From NCBI RefSeq assembly GCF_001701025.1, contig NZ_CP016793.1:7130001-7194000 (forward strand): a DNA stretch of 64,000 nt, read 5' to 3'. Shown piece by piece: positions 27,758 through 36,117 of this stretch (position 1 is the stretch's first letter; each line of letters opens with the position of its first letter). Source of the DNA: Lentzea guizhouensis (GTDB taxonomy: Bacteria > Actinomycetota > Actinomycetes > Mycobacteriales > Pseudonocardiaceae). The translations under genes and the position numbers were made by a program. The notes beneath the pieces were generated by a model. That model made no database searches. It worked only from the letters and a program-made list of their open reading frames with translations, and was not told the origin of the DNA.

Positions 27758-28533
27758 CACACGTCACGGCGCTGGAAGACGACGAACGCGGCAGCCAGCA
27801 CCGCCGCCACCCCGAGGCACATCCCGCCCAGGTTCAGCCACGGGTCCGGGTAGGCCGGGTCCGGCACCGTCGCGAACACCGCCGCGGCCCCCTGCGTCGG
27901 CCAGTAGTCGAACACGCCCTGGACCCACGACGGGAACAGCCCCGCCAGGCCCGGCACCAGGAACACGATGCCCACCAGTGTGGTGAGCGCACCCGCCGTG
28001 GCGCGCATGATCGTGCCGAGCCCGATCGCCAGCAACGCGATCGCCGCCAGGTAGAGCCCGCCGCCCACGACGGCCGAGAGCACGCCGGGGTCGCCGAGCC
28101 GCGCGCTCGGCACCCCTTGGGCCGCGAAGAGCGTCTGCCCGATGAGGAAGGTGGCGAACATCAGCGCCTGACCCGCCACCACGGCGACCGCGGTGGCCAG
28201 CACCACCTTCGCCGCGAGCAGCCGGTGCCGGCGTGGAGTGACCGTCAGCGACGTCCGCACCAGCCCGGTCGCGTACTCGGAGGTCACCACGAGCGTTCCG
28301 AGCACGCCGATGACCAGCTGGGCCACCAGGTACGCGGTCAGGCTGCGCTCGGTCGGGTCCCACGCCAGCTTCTCGGCGGCCGACGCGCTCCCGTACTGCT
28401 CACCCACCTTGCTCGTGGCGAGGAACGTGACGCCCAGCCCCACCCCGAACAGGCAGGCGAGCGTGTTCCAGGTGGACTGCAGGCTGCGCAGCTTTACCCA
28501 CTCCGCGTGCAACGCATGGCCGAAGAACCTCAT
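27757..28533 (-). CDS. ABC-2 type transporter permease
   Basis: This 258-residue permease has six helices after a short cytoplasmic start (HALHAEWVKLRSLQSTW, typical of ABC-2 exporters of the bacitracin/lantibiotic-resistance type) and the conserved VTSEYATGLVRTSL segment. Start ATG at 28533 shares an ATGA with the ATPase stop. It is the only gene of this five-gene operon that reads intact. Together with the ATPase it would export or dislodge a membrane-active compound, under control of the two-component system in the same operon. Confidence 0.85.
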   Translation of the reverse strand: MRFFGHALHAEWVKLRSLQSTWNTLACLFGVGLGVTFLATSKVGEQYGSASAAEKLAWDPTERSLTAYLVAQLVIGVLGTLVVTSEYATGLVRTSLTVTPRRHRLLAAKVVLATAVAVVAGQALMFATFLIGQTLFAAQGVPSARLGDPGVLSAVVGGGLYLAAIALLAIGLGTIMRATAGALTTLVGIVFLVPGLAGLFPSWVQGVFDYWPTQGAAAVFATVPDPAYPDPWLNLGGMCLGVAAVLAAAFVVFQRRDV

Positions 28534-29443
28534 GCCGTCACCCCGTGGTACTCGACGCTGTCCGCGGTCAGCTCCATGAAGGCGTCCTCCAGCGACGGGA
28601 CCTGCGGCGTGAGCTCGCCCAGCACGGTGCCGTGGTAGGCGGCGAGCTTGCCGATCTCCACGCTCGCCAGCCCGGACACGACCAGCGCCGAGTCGGCCCC
28701 CTCCCGCACGGTTGCCCCGGCCGCGGTCAGCCGCAGCGCGAACACGTCCGGCTCGGCGGTGCGGACGAGCACCGTCCCCTCGCCCCGGCCGCGCATGAAC
28801 TCCGCCATGCCCGTGTCGGCGATGAGCCTGCCCCGCCCGATCACCACCAGGTGGTCGGCGGTCTGCGCCATCTCGCTCATGAGGTGGCTCGACACCAGCA
28901 CCGCCCGCCCTTCCCGGGCGAGCGACCTCATGAAGTCGCGGATCCACCGGATGCCTTCGGGGTCGAGCCCGTTGACCGGCTCGTCGAAGATCAGCACCCG
29001 CGGGTCGCCGAGCAGGGCCGCCGCGATCCCGAGCCGTTGCCGCATGCCGAGCGAGAACCCGCCCGCCCGTTTGGTCGCCACGGCCTCCAGCCCGGTGCGC
29101 GCGAGCACCTCGTCCACCCGCCGCCGCGGCAGGCCGTTGCTCACCGCCAGCGCCAGCAGGTGGTCCCGCGCCTGCGGCCACCGTGCACCGCGCCCGCGTC
29201 GAGCAGCGCACCCACCTCGGTCAGCGGCACCGGCAGGTCGCGGTAGCGGCGCCCGCCGACCGCCACCGAGCCGCTGGTCGGCGCCACCAGTCCGAGGACC
29301 ACCTTCATGGTCGTGGACTTGCCCGCCCCGTTCGGGCCGAGGAAGCCGGTCACCTGCCCGGCCTCGACGGTGAACGAGAGGTCGTCCACCACGGTGTCGG
29401 AGCCGTACCGTTTGGTCAGCCCCCGCACGTCGATCATCGTCAT
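28530..29443 (-). pseudogene. ABC transporter ATP-binding protein, one-base frameshift
   Basis: The N-terminal part has Walker A GPNGAGKST; after GALLDAGAVH, near 29185, the frame shifts. The rest (DHLLALAVSNGLP, signature SLGMRQRLGIAAALLG, Walker B VLIFDEP, HLMSEM) follows in another frame. One missing G in AGG-GCG restores a normal 304-residue ABC-2 ATPase, and the gene length is one base short of a codon multiple. This looks more like a consensus error or a very recent mutation than decay. It starts the operon at ATG 29443 and shares ATGA with the permease. Confidence 0.82.
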
Positions 29444-29547
29444 GGCACCGAGCCTGGCGAGGCCGTCTGACCGACCTCTGGGAGTTCCTGGGAGAACCCG
29501 GAGAACCGGCGCCATCGGCCGCGGTCATGGCACCGCTTTCCCAGGAA

Positions 29548-30381
29548 CTACCCAGAAGTGCGAGCCGGCACCGGTTCCTGTTCGCCCCGCACCGCCCGCA
29601 CGAACGCGTCGGCGGCGGGGGAGCGGTCCTCGGCCGTGACGACCACCGTCCGGCGCCGCTCGACCAGGCCGGGGTCGTTGACCGGAACCCACGTGACACC
29701 ACGCGGGACGACGTCGGCGGCCAGTCCGGGCAGGACGGACACGCCCAGCCCGGCGGCCACCAGCCCGAGCCGGGTCTGCCAGGTGCGGGCCTCGTGCCCG
29801 ATCACCGGCGCCGCCAACGTGGGCCACGCACCGAACTGCGGATCGCCTTCCTGGCCGGCGCCAACGATCCACACCTGCCCGGCGAGGTCGCGCACGTCGA
29901 CCTCCGCCTGCGAGGCGAACAAATGCCCGTTCGCCACCGCGACACCGAACCCGCGCCCGCCGGGCACGGACTCGGTCCGCAGCCCGGCGAGGTCGTAGTC
30001 GGGCAGGCCGTTGCCGACCGCGATCACCGCGACCTCGATCCGCCCCGCGCGGAGCCTGCGCAGCAACACCGGGCTGCCCGCCTCACCGAGCCGGACGGTC
30101 AGCGCGGGGTGGGCTTCCTTCAAGCGCCAACGCCTCAGCTCGGCGGCCTCCAGGCGCGACGGTCCCGCCGCGTGCCGCAGCAGCGCCTCGCAGGCGGCCG
30201 TGGGACGCACGCCGCGCGCCCACCGTTCGAACAACGGGCTGCCGACCGCCGTCTCCACCGCGCCCACCTGCCGGGAGACCGCGGACTGCGTGTACCCGAG
30301 GACGTCGGCCGCGGCGGTGAACGAGCCCCGCCGCGCGACCTCGACGACGACGCGCAACCCGGCCAAGGTCATCTCCGACAT
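29548..30381 (-). CDS. LysR-family regulator with an internal deletion
   Basis: This 277-residue protein has a normal LysR helix-turn-helix (RRGSFTAAADVLGYTQSAVS) and ligand-domain C-terminus. Between ALLRHAAGPSRLEAAEL and KEAHPALTVRLGEAG it lacks roughly 30 residues that usually form the linker helix and first strand of the effector domain (the part normally ending in VLVPRAL). The deletion keeps the frame. The protein may not fold or dimerise normally. ATG at 30381 is used; it lies 16 bases behind the SDR gene and is probably co-transcribed with it. Confidence 0.78.
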   Translation of the reverse strand: MSEMTLAGLRVVVEVARRGSFTAAADVLGYTQSAVSRQVGAVETAVGSPLFERWARGVRPTAACEALLRHAAGPSRLEAAELRRWRLKEAHPALTVRLGEAGSPVLLRRLRAGRIEVAVIAVGNGLPDYDLAGLRTESVPGGRGFGVAVANGHLFASQAEVDVRDLAGQVWIVGAGQEGDPQFGAWPTLAAPVIGHEARTWQTRLGLVAAGLGVSVLPGLAADVVPRGVTWVPVNDPGLVERRRTVVVTAEDRSPAADAFVRAVRGEQEPVPARTSG

Positions 30382-30397
30382 GCGAGCCAGTATCCGC

Positions 30398-31213
30398 TCA
30401 CACCTCGTGGTCCGCGGTGAAGGCGGACTCCTTCTGCCCCTCGAACCCCGCGAGCCTCTCGCGCACGGCACCGGTCACCAGCTCGTAGGCGTCGGAGTTG
30501 AGCAGCAGGCGCAACGGCGGCGCGTCGGACAGCGCGGCCTCGATGATCGCGTTGGCCACCCCGGACTGGCTCCCCGGCATCGACTCCAGCGCGGGCGGCG
30601 GGGTGTCCGCGGGCCCGCCGACGTACGGCTCGCTGAGCGGAACCCGTTGAGCCGCCTCGTAGAAGCTCGTCCTGACCATGCCGGGCTCGACCAGCACCGT
30701 GCTGATCCCGAACGGCGCGACCTCGGCCGCCAGCGCCTCGAAGTACCCCTCCACACCCCACTTGGTGGCGTGGTAGATCGCGAAACCGGGGAACGTGATG
30801 TGCCCGCCCATGCTGGACAGCTGCACGAACACCCCACCGCCCTGCTCCCGCAGCAACGGCACGGCCCGCCGGGCGAGCTGGACGGACGCGGTGAGGTTGG
30901 TGGCGATCGACTCCTCGACCTGCGCGTCGGTCAGGTCCTCGGCCGCCCCGAACACACCGCTGCCCGCGTTGGAGACCACGACGTCGATCCGGCCGTGCTC
31001 CCGGAAGGCCTCACCCAGCACCTCCTCGACCCGCGCCGTGTCGGTGACGTCGAGGGCACGGCGCCACAGCCTGTCGCCGTACCGCTCGGCCAGGTCGTCC
31101 AGCCGTCGCGGGTCGCGCAACGTCGCAGCCACGCGGTGTCCCCGCGCCAGCACCTGCTCGACCAGCTCTCGTCCGATTCCCCGGGAGGCTCCTGTGATGA
31201 AGAAAGTGGACAT
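30398..31213 (-). CDS. Short-chain dehydrogenase/reductase
   Basis: This 271-residue classical SDR has TGASRGIG near residues 7-14, NAG near 91, and the catalytic Ser and YHATK (SSMGG then Tyr-x3-Lys about residues 139-156). It uses NAD(P)H to oxidise or reduce a small alcohol or carbonyl. The C-terminal tail has the pattern found in SDRs next to LysR regulators in actinomycetes. It is followed on the same strand by the LysR gene. The substrate is unknown. Confidence 0.87.
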   Translation of the reverse strand: MSTFFITGASRGIGRELVEQVLARGHRVAATLRDPRRLDDLAERYGDRLWRRALDVTDTARVEEVLGEAFREHGRIDVVVSNAGSGVFGAAEDLTDAQVEESIATNLTASVQLARRAVPLLREQGGGVFVQLSSMGGHITFPGFAIYHATKWGVEGYFEALAAEVAPFGISTVLVEPGMVRTSFYEAAQRVPLSEPYVGGPADTPPPALESMPGSQSGVANAIIEAALSDAPPLRLLLNSDAYELVTGAVRERLAGFEGQKESAFTADHEV

Positions 31214-31265
31214 GACTTCAAGCTAGGACCGGGCTAGCCATGACCACCAGCGATGGTTTTGCAGT

Positions 31266-31292
31266 CGAGCCATGCGTGTCACGCATGGCTCG
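31266..31292. terminator. Near-perfect palindrome between GNAT and SDR genes
   Basis: Thirteen-base arms (31266-31278 and 31280-31292) flank a single T, giving a 27-base palindrome around CCATGCGTG. It starts ten bases after the GNAT stop on the minus strand and is most likely its terminator, folding with a 3-base loop. Such a compact palindrome upstream of the SDR gene could also bind a dimeric regulator. Confidence 0.7.
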
Positions 31293-31302
31293 GTCAGACC
31301 CG

Positions 31303-31821
31303 CTACAGGTCCAGCCACATGATCCGGAGACCGACCTCGCCCAGGACGGGGTGGCGGAACGCCCGAGGCGCGACGCCGAGGGTGACGAACGCGAGGCTCT
31401 CGTAGAGCCGGACGGCGGCCGCGTTCGTCTCCACGACGGCGTTGAACTGCACGGCCGCGAACCCGCTCCGCCGCGCCCAGGCGATCAGGTCGGTGGTGAG
31501 CGCCCGCCCGACACCGGCACCCCGCGCCCGGCGGGCGACCATCAGCGTCCCGGAGGCGATGTGGTTCCCCGGCCCCGGCCGGTTCGCGTACATGTTCGCC
31601 GTGCCGGCCACACCCCGGTCGTCGACGGCCACCACCACCCGTGCCGGTGCGGCGAGCAGCCACATCCGCTCGGCGTCGGACTCGCGCATCTCGGGGTCGT
31701 AGGGGACGGTCTGCTGTTCGGTGACGACGTCCTGGATGATCGGCCAGATCTGCGGCCAGTCGTCGGCGCGGGCCTCGCGGATCGTGAAGGTGGACGCGAC
31801 GGGGTGCGGAGGATGAGCCAC
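31303..31821 (-). CDS. GNAT-family N-acetyltransferase
   Basis: This 172-residue acetyltransferase has the acetyl-CoA loop RRARGAGVGRALTTDLIAWA (motif A, Q/RxxGxG/A) and the motif-B region ETNAAAVRLYESLAF. It resembles L-amino-acid or phosphinothricin-type acetyltransferases. GTG at 31821 is chosen close to the beginning of similarity (FTIREARADDW); the frame is open further upstream without family match. The substrate is unknown. Confidence 0.82.
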   Translation of the reverse strand: MAHPPHPVASTFTIREARADDWPQIWPIIQDVVTEQQTVPYDPEMRESDAERMWLLAAPARVVVAVDDRGVAGTANMYANRPGPGNHIASGTLMVARRARGAGVGRALTTDLIAWARRSGFAAVQFNAVVETNAAAVRLYESLAFVTLGVAPRAFRHPVLGEVGLRIMWLDL

Positions 31822-31877
31822 GCGCCCATCCTGCAGATCGTTCCCACCGGCCACCAACCATTTACCGGCAGCCCACC

Positions 31878-32579
31878 TCAGCCCGCGAGCGCCTGGGTGA
31901 TCTGACGGGTGGTCTGCGCGGCGACCCGGGGATTCACGGCGGCGTGAGCGACATACGCGTTCAACCCGGTCTCCAGAGCCCGGCCGCGGCCTCGGGTCCA
32001 CGTGGGATCGTCCACGTCGAGCGCGGCGCGGAACGTGGCTCGCGTCCCGGCCGACATGAGCGTGCAGGCGATGACCAGGTCACGCGCCGGGTCGCCGACC
32101 CCGAGCTCACCGAAGTCGATGACGGCGCTCAGCCTGCCGCCGGCCGTCAGCAGGTCCTCGGCCGGTTCGGCGTCGAACCGGTGCAGCGCGGCCAGAAAAC
32201 CGGCCAGCGCGCCGGCGGCCTCGTGCGACTCGGACAGGCCCTCGACCGTCGCCACCTCGCCGGGCAGCCAGCGGGACACGGCCCACGACCACGGGTAGCC
32301 GAAGTCCGGTTCGCCCACCGCCACCGGTTCCGGGACGGCCAGCGGCAGGTGCGGGGCGAGCCGGGGCAACCACTCGGCCTCCTTGCGCACCTGCGTGATC
32401 GCGCCGGTGTGGCGGGGCAGCCGGACGGTCAGCTCCTCGCCCAGCCGGTAGATCACGTGGTCGGAACCGGCCGGGTCCAGCAGGCGCAGCCGCAGGTCCG
32501 CCCACCGCGGGAACTGGGTGTCGACGCGCCGCCTCGCCAGTTCGGCGTCGATGGTCGGGGTGCCCGCCCGCCGGTCCAC
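31878..32579 (-). CDS. Aminoglycoside-phosphotransferase-like protein lacking the catalytic loop
   Basis: The protein has 233 residues, against about 295 for its family. The N-lobe (GEELTVRLPRHTGAITQVRKEAEWLP) and the end of the kinase core (GGRLSAVIDFGELGVGDPARD, with the Mg-binding DFG-like Asp) are present. The stretch between FLAALHRFDAEPAED and LLTAGGRLSAV is too short by about 60 residues and the HGDLHPxN-type catalytic loop is absent. The loss keeps the frame. As read, the protein should not transfer phosphate. Start GTG at 32579. It may be a recent in-frame deletion or an assembly artefact. Confidence 0.75.
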   Translation of the reverse strand: MDRRAGTPTIDAELARRRVDTQFPRWADLRLRLLDPAGSDHVIYRLGEELTVRLPRHTGAITQVRKEAEWLPRLAPHLPLAVPEPVAVGEPDFGYPWSWAVSRWLPGEVATVEGLSESHEAAGALAGFLAALHRFDAEPAEDLLTAGGRLSAVIDFGELGVGDPARDLVIACTLMSAGTRATFRAALDVDDPTWTRGRGRALETGLNAYVAHAAVNPRVAAQTTRQITQALAG

Positions 32580-32690
32580 CTGCGGGCTGAGGGTCGAGTC
32601 AGGTGTGGATCAGGGTGAACCCTGATGGCAGGACGCGCGGCCGCGGGCAATCTGGAGTTGTCAAGGAAATCCGCAGTTTCGGGGAGAGCG

Positions 32691-32987
32691 ATGAGCGAAA
32701 CCAGGTCCGAGTCCACCCGCAACCCCGTCGACTCCGTGGTCGACGCCGTGCGCGGGCTGGTCAGCGAAGGCATCAACCGTCGTGTGGTTGTGCGTGACAG
32801 CAAGGACGACGTGGTGCTGGAGGTGCCGGTGGCTCTCGGGTTGGTCGCGGCACTGGCCGCCCCGGTGGCCACGACGATCGGCGCCGGTGTCGCGCTGGTC
32901 GGCAAGTGCGGGATCTCGCTCGAGGACCGCAGGGGGCCCGTCAGCGAGCCCGCGACGACCGTCGAGGCCGACGCCGAGCGGGTGTAG
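32691..32987 (+). CDS. DUF4342-like small membrane-associated protein
   Basis: This 98-residue protein has a pattern seen in DUF4342 proteins: an amphipathic start (DSVVDAVRGLVSEGINRRVV), a short strand pair (VVRDSKDDVVLEVPV), then a hydrophobic segment (ALGLVAALAAPVATTIGAGVAL) and a Cys-containing end (VGKCGISLED). The function is unknown. ATG at 32691 follows GGGGAGAG. It stands alone with its own terminator. Confidence 0.7.
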   Translation: MSETRSESTRNPVDSVVDAVRGLVSEGINRRVVVRDSKDDVVLEVPVALGLVAALAAPVATTIGAGVALVGKCGISLEDRRGPVSEPATTVEADAERV

Positions 32988-32991
32988 TGGC

Positions 32992-33013
32992 CGGCCGCGG
33001 TTCGCCGCGGCCG
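32992..33013 (+). terminator. Hairpin terminator with TTCG loop
   Basis: A 9-bp perfect stem (arms 32992-33000 and 33005-33013, CGGCCGCGG and complement) closes on TTCG, giving a very stable UUCG tetraloop in RNA. It begins four bases after the DUF4342-like stop. Confidence 0.85.
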
Positions 33014-33207
33014 CAGATGCAGCCGGCGGCCGTCACCCCGTGGTGACGGCGCCGCGGCGCGTTCAGGGCGAGCTCACCACGTGGGACACACCGGCGCGCC
33101 CGAGGCGGGTTGACCTCCGGCGTGGCTGGGAACTCCGGGGCGGGCTCGGGCGAGACGCGCCGCGGCACGGCGGGGCGCGCGGCCGGTGAAGGTGACAGGA
33201 TTGCCGG

Positions 33208-34008
33208 GTGGACGTCGTCAGCAGGAACAACGTGGTCGTGACCGGCAACGAGACCGGGCCGGCGGTGCTGCTCGCGCACGGTTTCGGCTGTGACCAGAAC
33301 CTGTGGCGGCTGATCGTCCCCCCGCTCGCCGAGAAGTACCGGGTCGTGCTGTTCGACCACGTCGGCGCGGGCCGGTCGGAGCTGTCGGCGTGGTCGCCCG
33401 AGCGGTACGGCACCCTCGACGGGTATGCCGACGACGTGCTGAGGATCTGCCGCGAGCTGGAGCTGCGCGACGTCGTGCTGGTCGGTCACTCGGTCAGCGC
33501 GATGATCGCGGTGCTCGCCGCGAACCGGGAGCCGGAGCGGTTCGCGAAGCTGGTGCTGCTGACGCCGTCACCGTGCTATGTGGACGACGGCGACTACCGG
33601 GGTGGGTTCAGCCGCGCGGACATCGGCGAGCTGCTCGACGCGCTGGAGTCGAACTACCTCGGCTGGTCGGCGGCGATGGCACCGGTGATCATGGACAACC
33701 CCGACCGTCCCGAGCTGGGCGACGAGCTCGCGAACAGCTTCTGCCGCACCGACCCGGCGATCGCGCGGGTGTTCGCGCGGACCACGTTCCTGTCCGACAA
33801 CCGCGCCGACCTGGCCGCGGTCGAGGTGCCCACGCTCGTGGTGCAGTGCGCCCGGGACGCCATCGCGCCGCGCGAGGTCGGGCAGTTCGTCCACGACCAG
33901 ATCCGGGGCAGCGAGCTGGTGACGCTGGACGCGGTCGGGCACTGTCCACAGCTCAGCGCCCCGGAACCGACGGCGGAGGCGATCATGGCGTTCGTGAGCG
34001 GCCGGTGA
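33208..34008 (+). CDS. RsbQ-like alpha/beta hydrolase
   Basis: This 266-residue alpha/beta hydrolase has the oxyanion region LLAHGFGCDQNLW, the nucleophile motif VGHSVSAMI (Ser95), a late Asp (CARDAIAP) and the catalytic His in DAVGHCPQLS. The pattern GHSVSAMI with a Cys-rich first loop is that of Bacillus RsbQ, the partner needed by the phosphatase RsbP for energy-stress signalling. Its stop overlaps the start of a PAS-PP2C phosphatase gene (TGATG), exactly the rsbQP order. It probably binds or cleaves a small hydrophobic signal. GTG start at 33208. Confidence 0.82.
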   Translation: MDVVSRNNVVVTGNETGPAVLLAHGFGCDQNLWRLIVPPLAEKYRVVLFDHVGAGRSELSAWSPERYGTLDGYADDVLRICRELELRDVVLVGHSVSAMIAVLAANREPERFAKLVLLTPSPCYVDDGDYRGGFSRADIGELLDALESNYLGWSAAMAPVIMDNPDRPELGDELANSFCRTDPAIARVFARTTFLSDNRADLAAVEVPTLVVQCARDAIAPREVGQFVHDQIRGSELVTLDAVGHCPQLSAPEPTAEAIMAFVSGR

Positions 34009-35243
34009 TGTGCGCGTCGGGCGACCTGCCCGAGGCCGGCGACCGCGACGAGACCGGGCCGATCTTCTCGTCCCTGCTGGAGGACAGCGCGGAGGACCTC
34101 TACGACAACGCGCCGTGCGGGTACGTGTCGACCATGCTCGACGGCACCGTCGCGAAGATCAACGCGACGCTGCTGCGCTGGCTCGGCCACGAGCGCGCCG
34201 CGGTGGTGGGCCGCATGAGCTTCTCCGACCTGCTCACCGTCGGCGGCCGGATCTACTACGAGACGCACTTCGCGCCGTTGCTGCAGATGCAGGGTGAGAT
34301 CGGCGGTGTCGCACTGGAGCTGAAGACGGCCGGGGGAGGCCGGTTGCCGGTGCTGCTGACCTCGTCCGTCAAGACCGGTGCCGACGGGGAGGCGCAGCTG
34401 GTCCGGACCACGGTGTTCGACGCACGGGACCGGCGCGCGTACGAGCAGGAGCTGTTGCGTGCGCGTGACCAGGCGGAACGCGAACGCGACCGGGTGCAGA
34501 AGCTCGCCAGGACGCTGCAGCAGACCCTGCTGCCGCCGGTCCTGCCGGTGGTGCCGGGGATGCAGGCGGCCGCCTACTACCACCCGGCGTCGCTCGACGA
34601 GGTCGGTGGCGACTTCTACGACCTGTTCCCGCTGACCGGGGACTCGTGGGGGTTCTTCCTCGGCGACGTGTCCGGCAAGGGGGAGAACGCGGCCGTGGTG
34701 ACCTCGCTCGTCCGGTACACCCTGCGCGGGGCGGCGGCGTTCTACCCGGATCCCACGAGCGTGCTGGGGCACCTGAACACCGTGCTCTACCAGGCCTACC
34801 AGGACGCGTACCCGCGGTTCTGCACGGTCGTCTACGGCAGCATCCGCCCCGACGGCGACGGTGCCGTGATCACGCTGGCCGGTGGCGGGCACACACCGGC
34901 CGTGGTGCTCCGGGCGGACGGCGGCTCGTCGTTGCTGCACCTGCACGGCGGGCAGCTGGTCGGTGCGCTGCCCGAAGCTCGCTTCGTCGTCACGGATGTC
35001 CGCCTGGAGCCGGGCGACGCCATCCTCCTCTACACCGACGGCCTCACCGAGGCGCGGACCGGCGTGGACAGCTGGTACAGCGAGGAAGACCTGCGCGACC
35101 ACCTGAGCGGCCTGACGCCGGCCACGGCGCCCGAGGTGATCGACGCGGTGAACACCCTGCTGGAACGTCTCGGCGACGGCGTCGAGGACGACACCGCTCT
35201 GCTGGCGTTGAGCGTCCCCTCCCCGGAAGGCGGCCGAGCGTGA
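34008..35243 (+). CDS. RsbP-like PAS/PP2C serine phosphatase
   Basis: This 411-residue protein has an N-terminal PAS domain (about 30-150; DNAPCGYVSTMLDGTVAKINATLL), a short coiled coil (EQELLRARDQAERERDRV) and a SpoIIE/PP2C phosphatase domain with metal-binding Asp residues in GGDFYDLF, GDVSGKG, YTDGLTEAR and EDDTALL. It would dephosphorylate an anti-sigma-factor antagonist of the STAS type, and such a gene follows with a GTGA overlap. The PAS domain senses an energy or redox signal together with the RsbQ-like partner. Confidence 0.87.
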   Translation: MCASGDLPEAGDRDETGPIFSSLLEDSAEDLYDNAPCGYVSTMLDGTVAKINATLLRWLGHERAAVVGRMSFSDLLTVGGRIYYETHFAPLLQMQGEIGGVALELKTAGGGRLPVLLTSSVKTGADGEAQLVRTTVFDARDRRAYEQELLRARDQAERERDRVQKLARTLQQTLLPPVLPVVPGMQAAAYYHPASLDEVGGDFYDLFPLTGDSWGFFLGDVSGKGENAAVVTSLVRYTLRGAAAFYPDPTSVLGHLNTVLYQAYQDAYPRFCTVVYGSIRPDGDGAVITLAGGGHTPAVVLRADGGSSLLHLHGGQLVGALPEARFVVTDVRLEPGDAILLYTDGLTEARTGVDSWYSEEDLRDHLSGLTPATAPEVIDAVNTLLERLGDGVEDDTALLALSVPSPEGGRA

Positions 35244-35609
35244 ACGACGACGCCTTCTCGGTCACCGTGCGCCCGGTCGCGACCGGTGCGGTCCTCACCA
35301 TCCGCGGCGACCTCGACACGCACACCGCCGCCGAGGTCCACACCGCGATCAGCGGTCTCGCCCTGGGCAGCGGGCAGCTGCTGGTCGTCGACCTGGCAGG
35401 GATGCGGTTCTGCGACTCCAGCGGCATCTCGGCCTTCATCGCCGCCAGGAACCGCCGCCACCGCCACCGCCGAGACCGTCCTCGTGGGCGTGCCCCGTCA
35501 GGTCCTCCGGGTGCTCCGCATGATCGGCCTGGACGCGTTCTTCCCGGTCCACCCCAGCGTGGAGGACGCGCTGGCGGCACACGGGACAGACCGGCCTGGC
35601 AGCGGGTGA
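35240..35609 (+). pseudogene. STAS-domain anti-sigma-factor antagonist, frameshifted
   Basis: The first 75 residues (LTIRGDLDTHTAAEVHTAI, then DLAGMRFCDSSGISAFIAA) are a normal STAS domain with the phosphorylatable Ser in CDSSG. After ARNR, near 35457, the natural continuation (ETVLVGVPRQVLRVLRMIG) is in another frame. One base lost in a CCGCCGCCACCGCC slippage run explains it. As read, the last helix is lost, which may impair the protein. GTG at 35240 overlaps the phosphatase stop. It is the expected substrate of the RsbP-like enzyme. Confidence 0.78.
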
Positions 35610-35619
35610 GAGCGAGCCG

Positions 35620-36042
35620 TCAGGACACCGTCGCGCAGGGCATGACAGCCCACACGGACTTGCCCGCCGGGCGCCGGACCACGCCCCACTGCTCGGACAG
35701 CTGGTTCACGATCACCAGCCCGCGGCTGCGCACCGAGTCCGGTGTGGACGGTTGCATCCTGGGCATGACGGGCGACGCGTCCTCGGCCACGATGCTGACG
35801 ACGCAGGGCTCTGCCGACCTGCGGAGCTTCAGGCGTGCGGGGAACCGAGCGTGGTCGAACACGTTGGAGGCGAGCTCGGTGAGCACCAGGAGCACGTCGA
35901 CGAGATCGTCCTCGACCAGGTCCGCCAGGACGCACTCGGCCCACCGGCGCACCTTCGCGGTGTCGGGAACAGCGCTGACGAGCTCCAGCGTGCTCCACCC
36001 GTCCGCGCCGGTCGCGGCAGTTCGTTGCTCTGCTGGCATCAC
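35620..36042 (-). CDS. RsbW-like anti-sigma factor serine kinase (HATPase)
   Basis: This 140-residue GHKL ATPase has the N-box TELASNVFDHA and the G-box RSRGLVIVNQLSEQWG, typical of stand-alone anti-sigma/serine kinases of actinomycetes. It would hold a sigma factor and phosphorylate the STAS protein encoded in the convergent gene 10 bases away. Together with RsbQ-, RsbP- and STAS-like genes it makes a nearly complete partner-switching set; no sigma factor is encoded alongside. Confidence 0.85.
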   Translation of the reverse strand: MMPAEQRTAATGADGWSTLELVSAVPDTAKVRRWAECVLADLVEDDLVDVLLVLTELASNVFDHARFPARLKLRRSAEPCVVSIVAEDASPVMPRMQPSTPDSVRSRGLVIVNQLSEQWGVVRRPAGKSVWAVMPCATVS

Positions 36043-36080
36043 CGGGTGAGGTACCTCTGCTGAACCGGTCGAAACCCGGC

Positions 36081-36110
36081 GGGGCGGGTCACCCGGTGGT
36101 GACCCGCCCC
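36081..36110 (-). terminator. Hairpin terminator after the cold-shock gene
   Basis: A perfect 13-bp inverted repeat (36081-36093 and 36098-36110) with a CGGT loop lies eight bases after the cold-shock stop on the minus strand. Confidence 0.85.
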
Positions 36111-36117
36111 GATCCGG

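Noticed and set aside
26263..28638. 791-codon plus-strand frame opposite the ABC/streptophobe operon
   Set aside because: Pro/Arg/Thr-rich low-complexity translation without domains; the minus strand explains the region.
31266..31292. Transposon terminal repeat
   Set aside because: The two arms are separated by one base and there is no transposase or target duplication; a terminator or operator is simpler.
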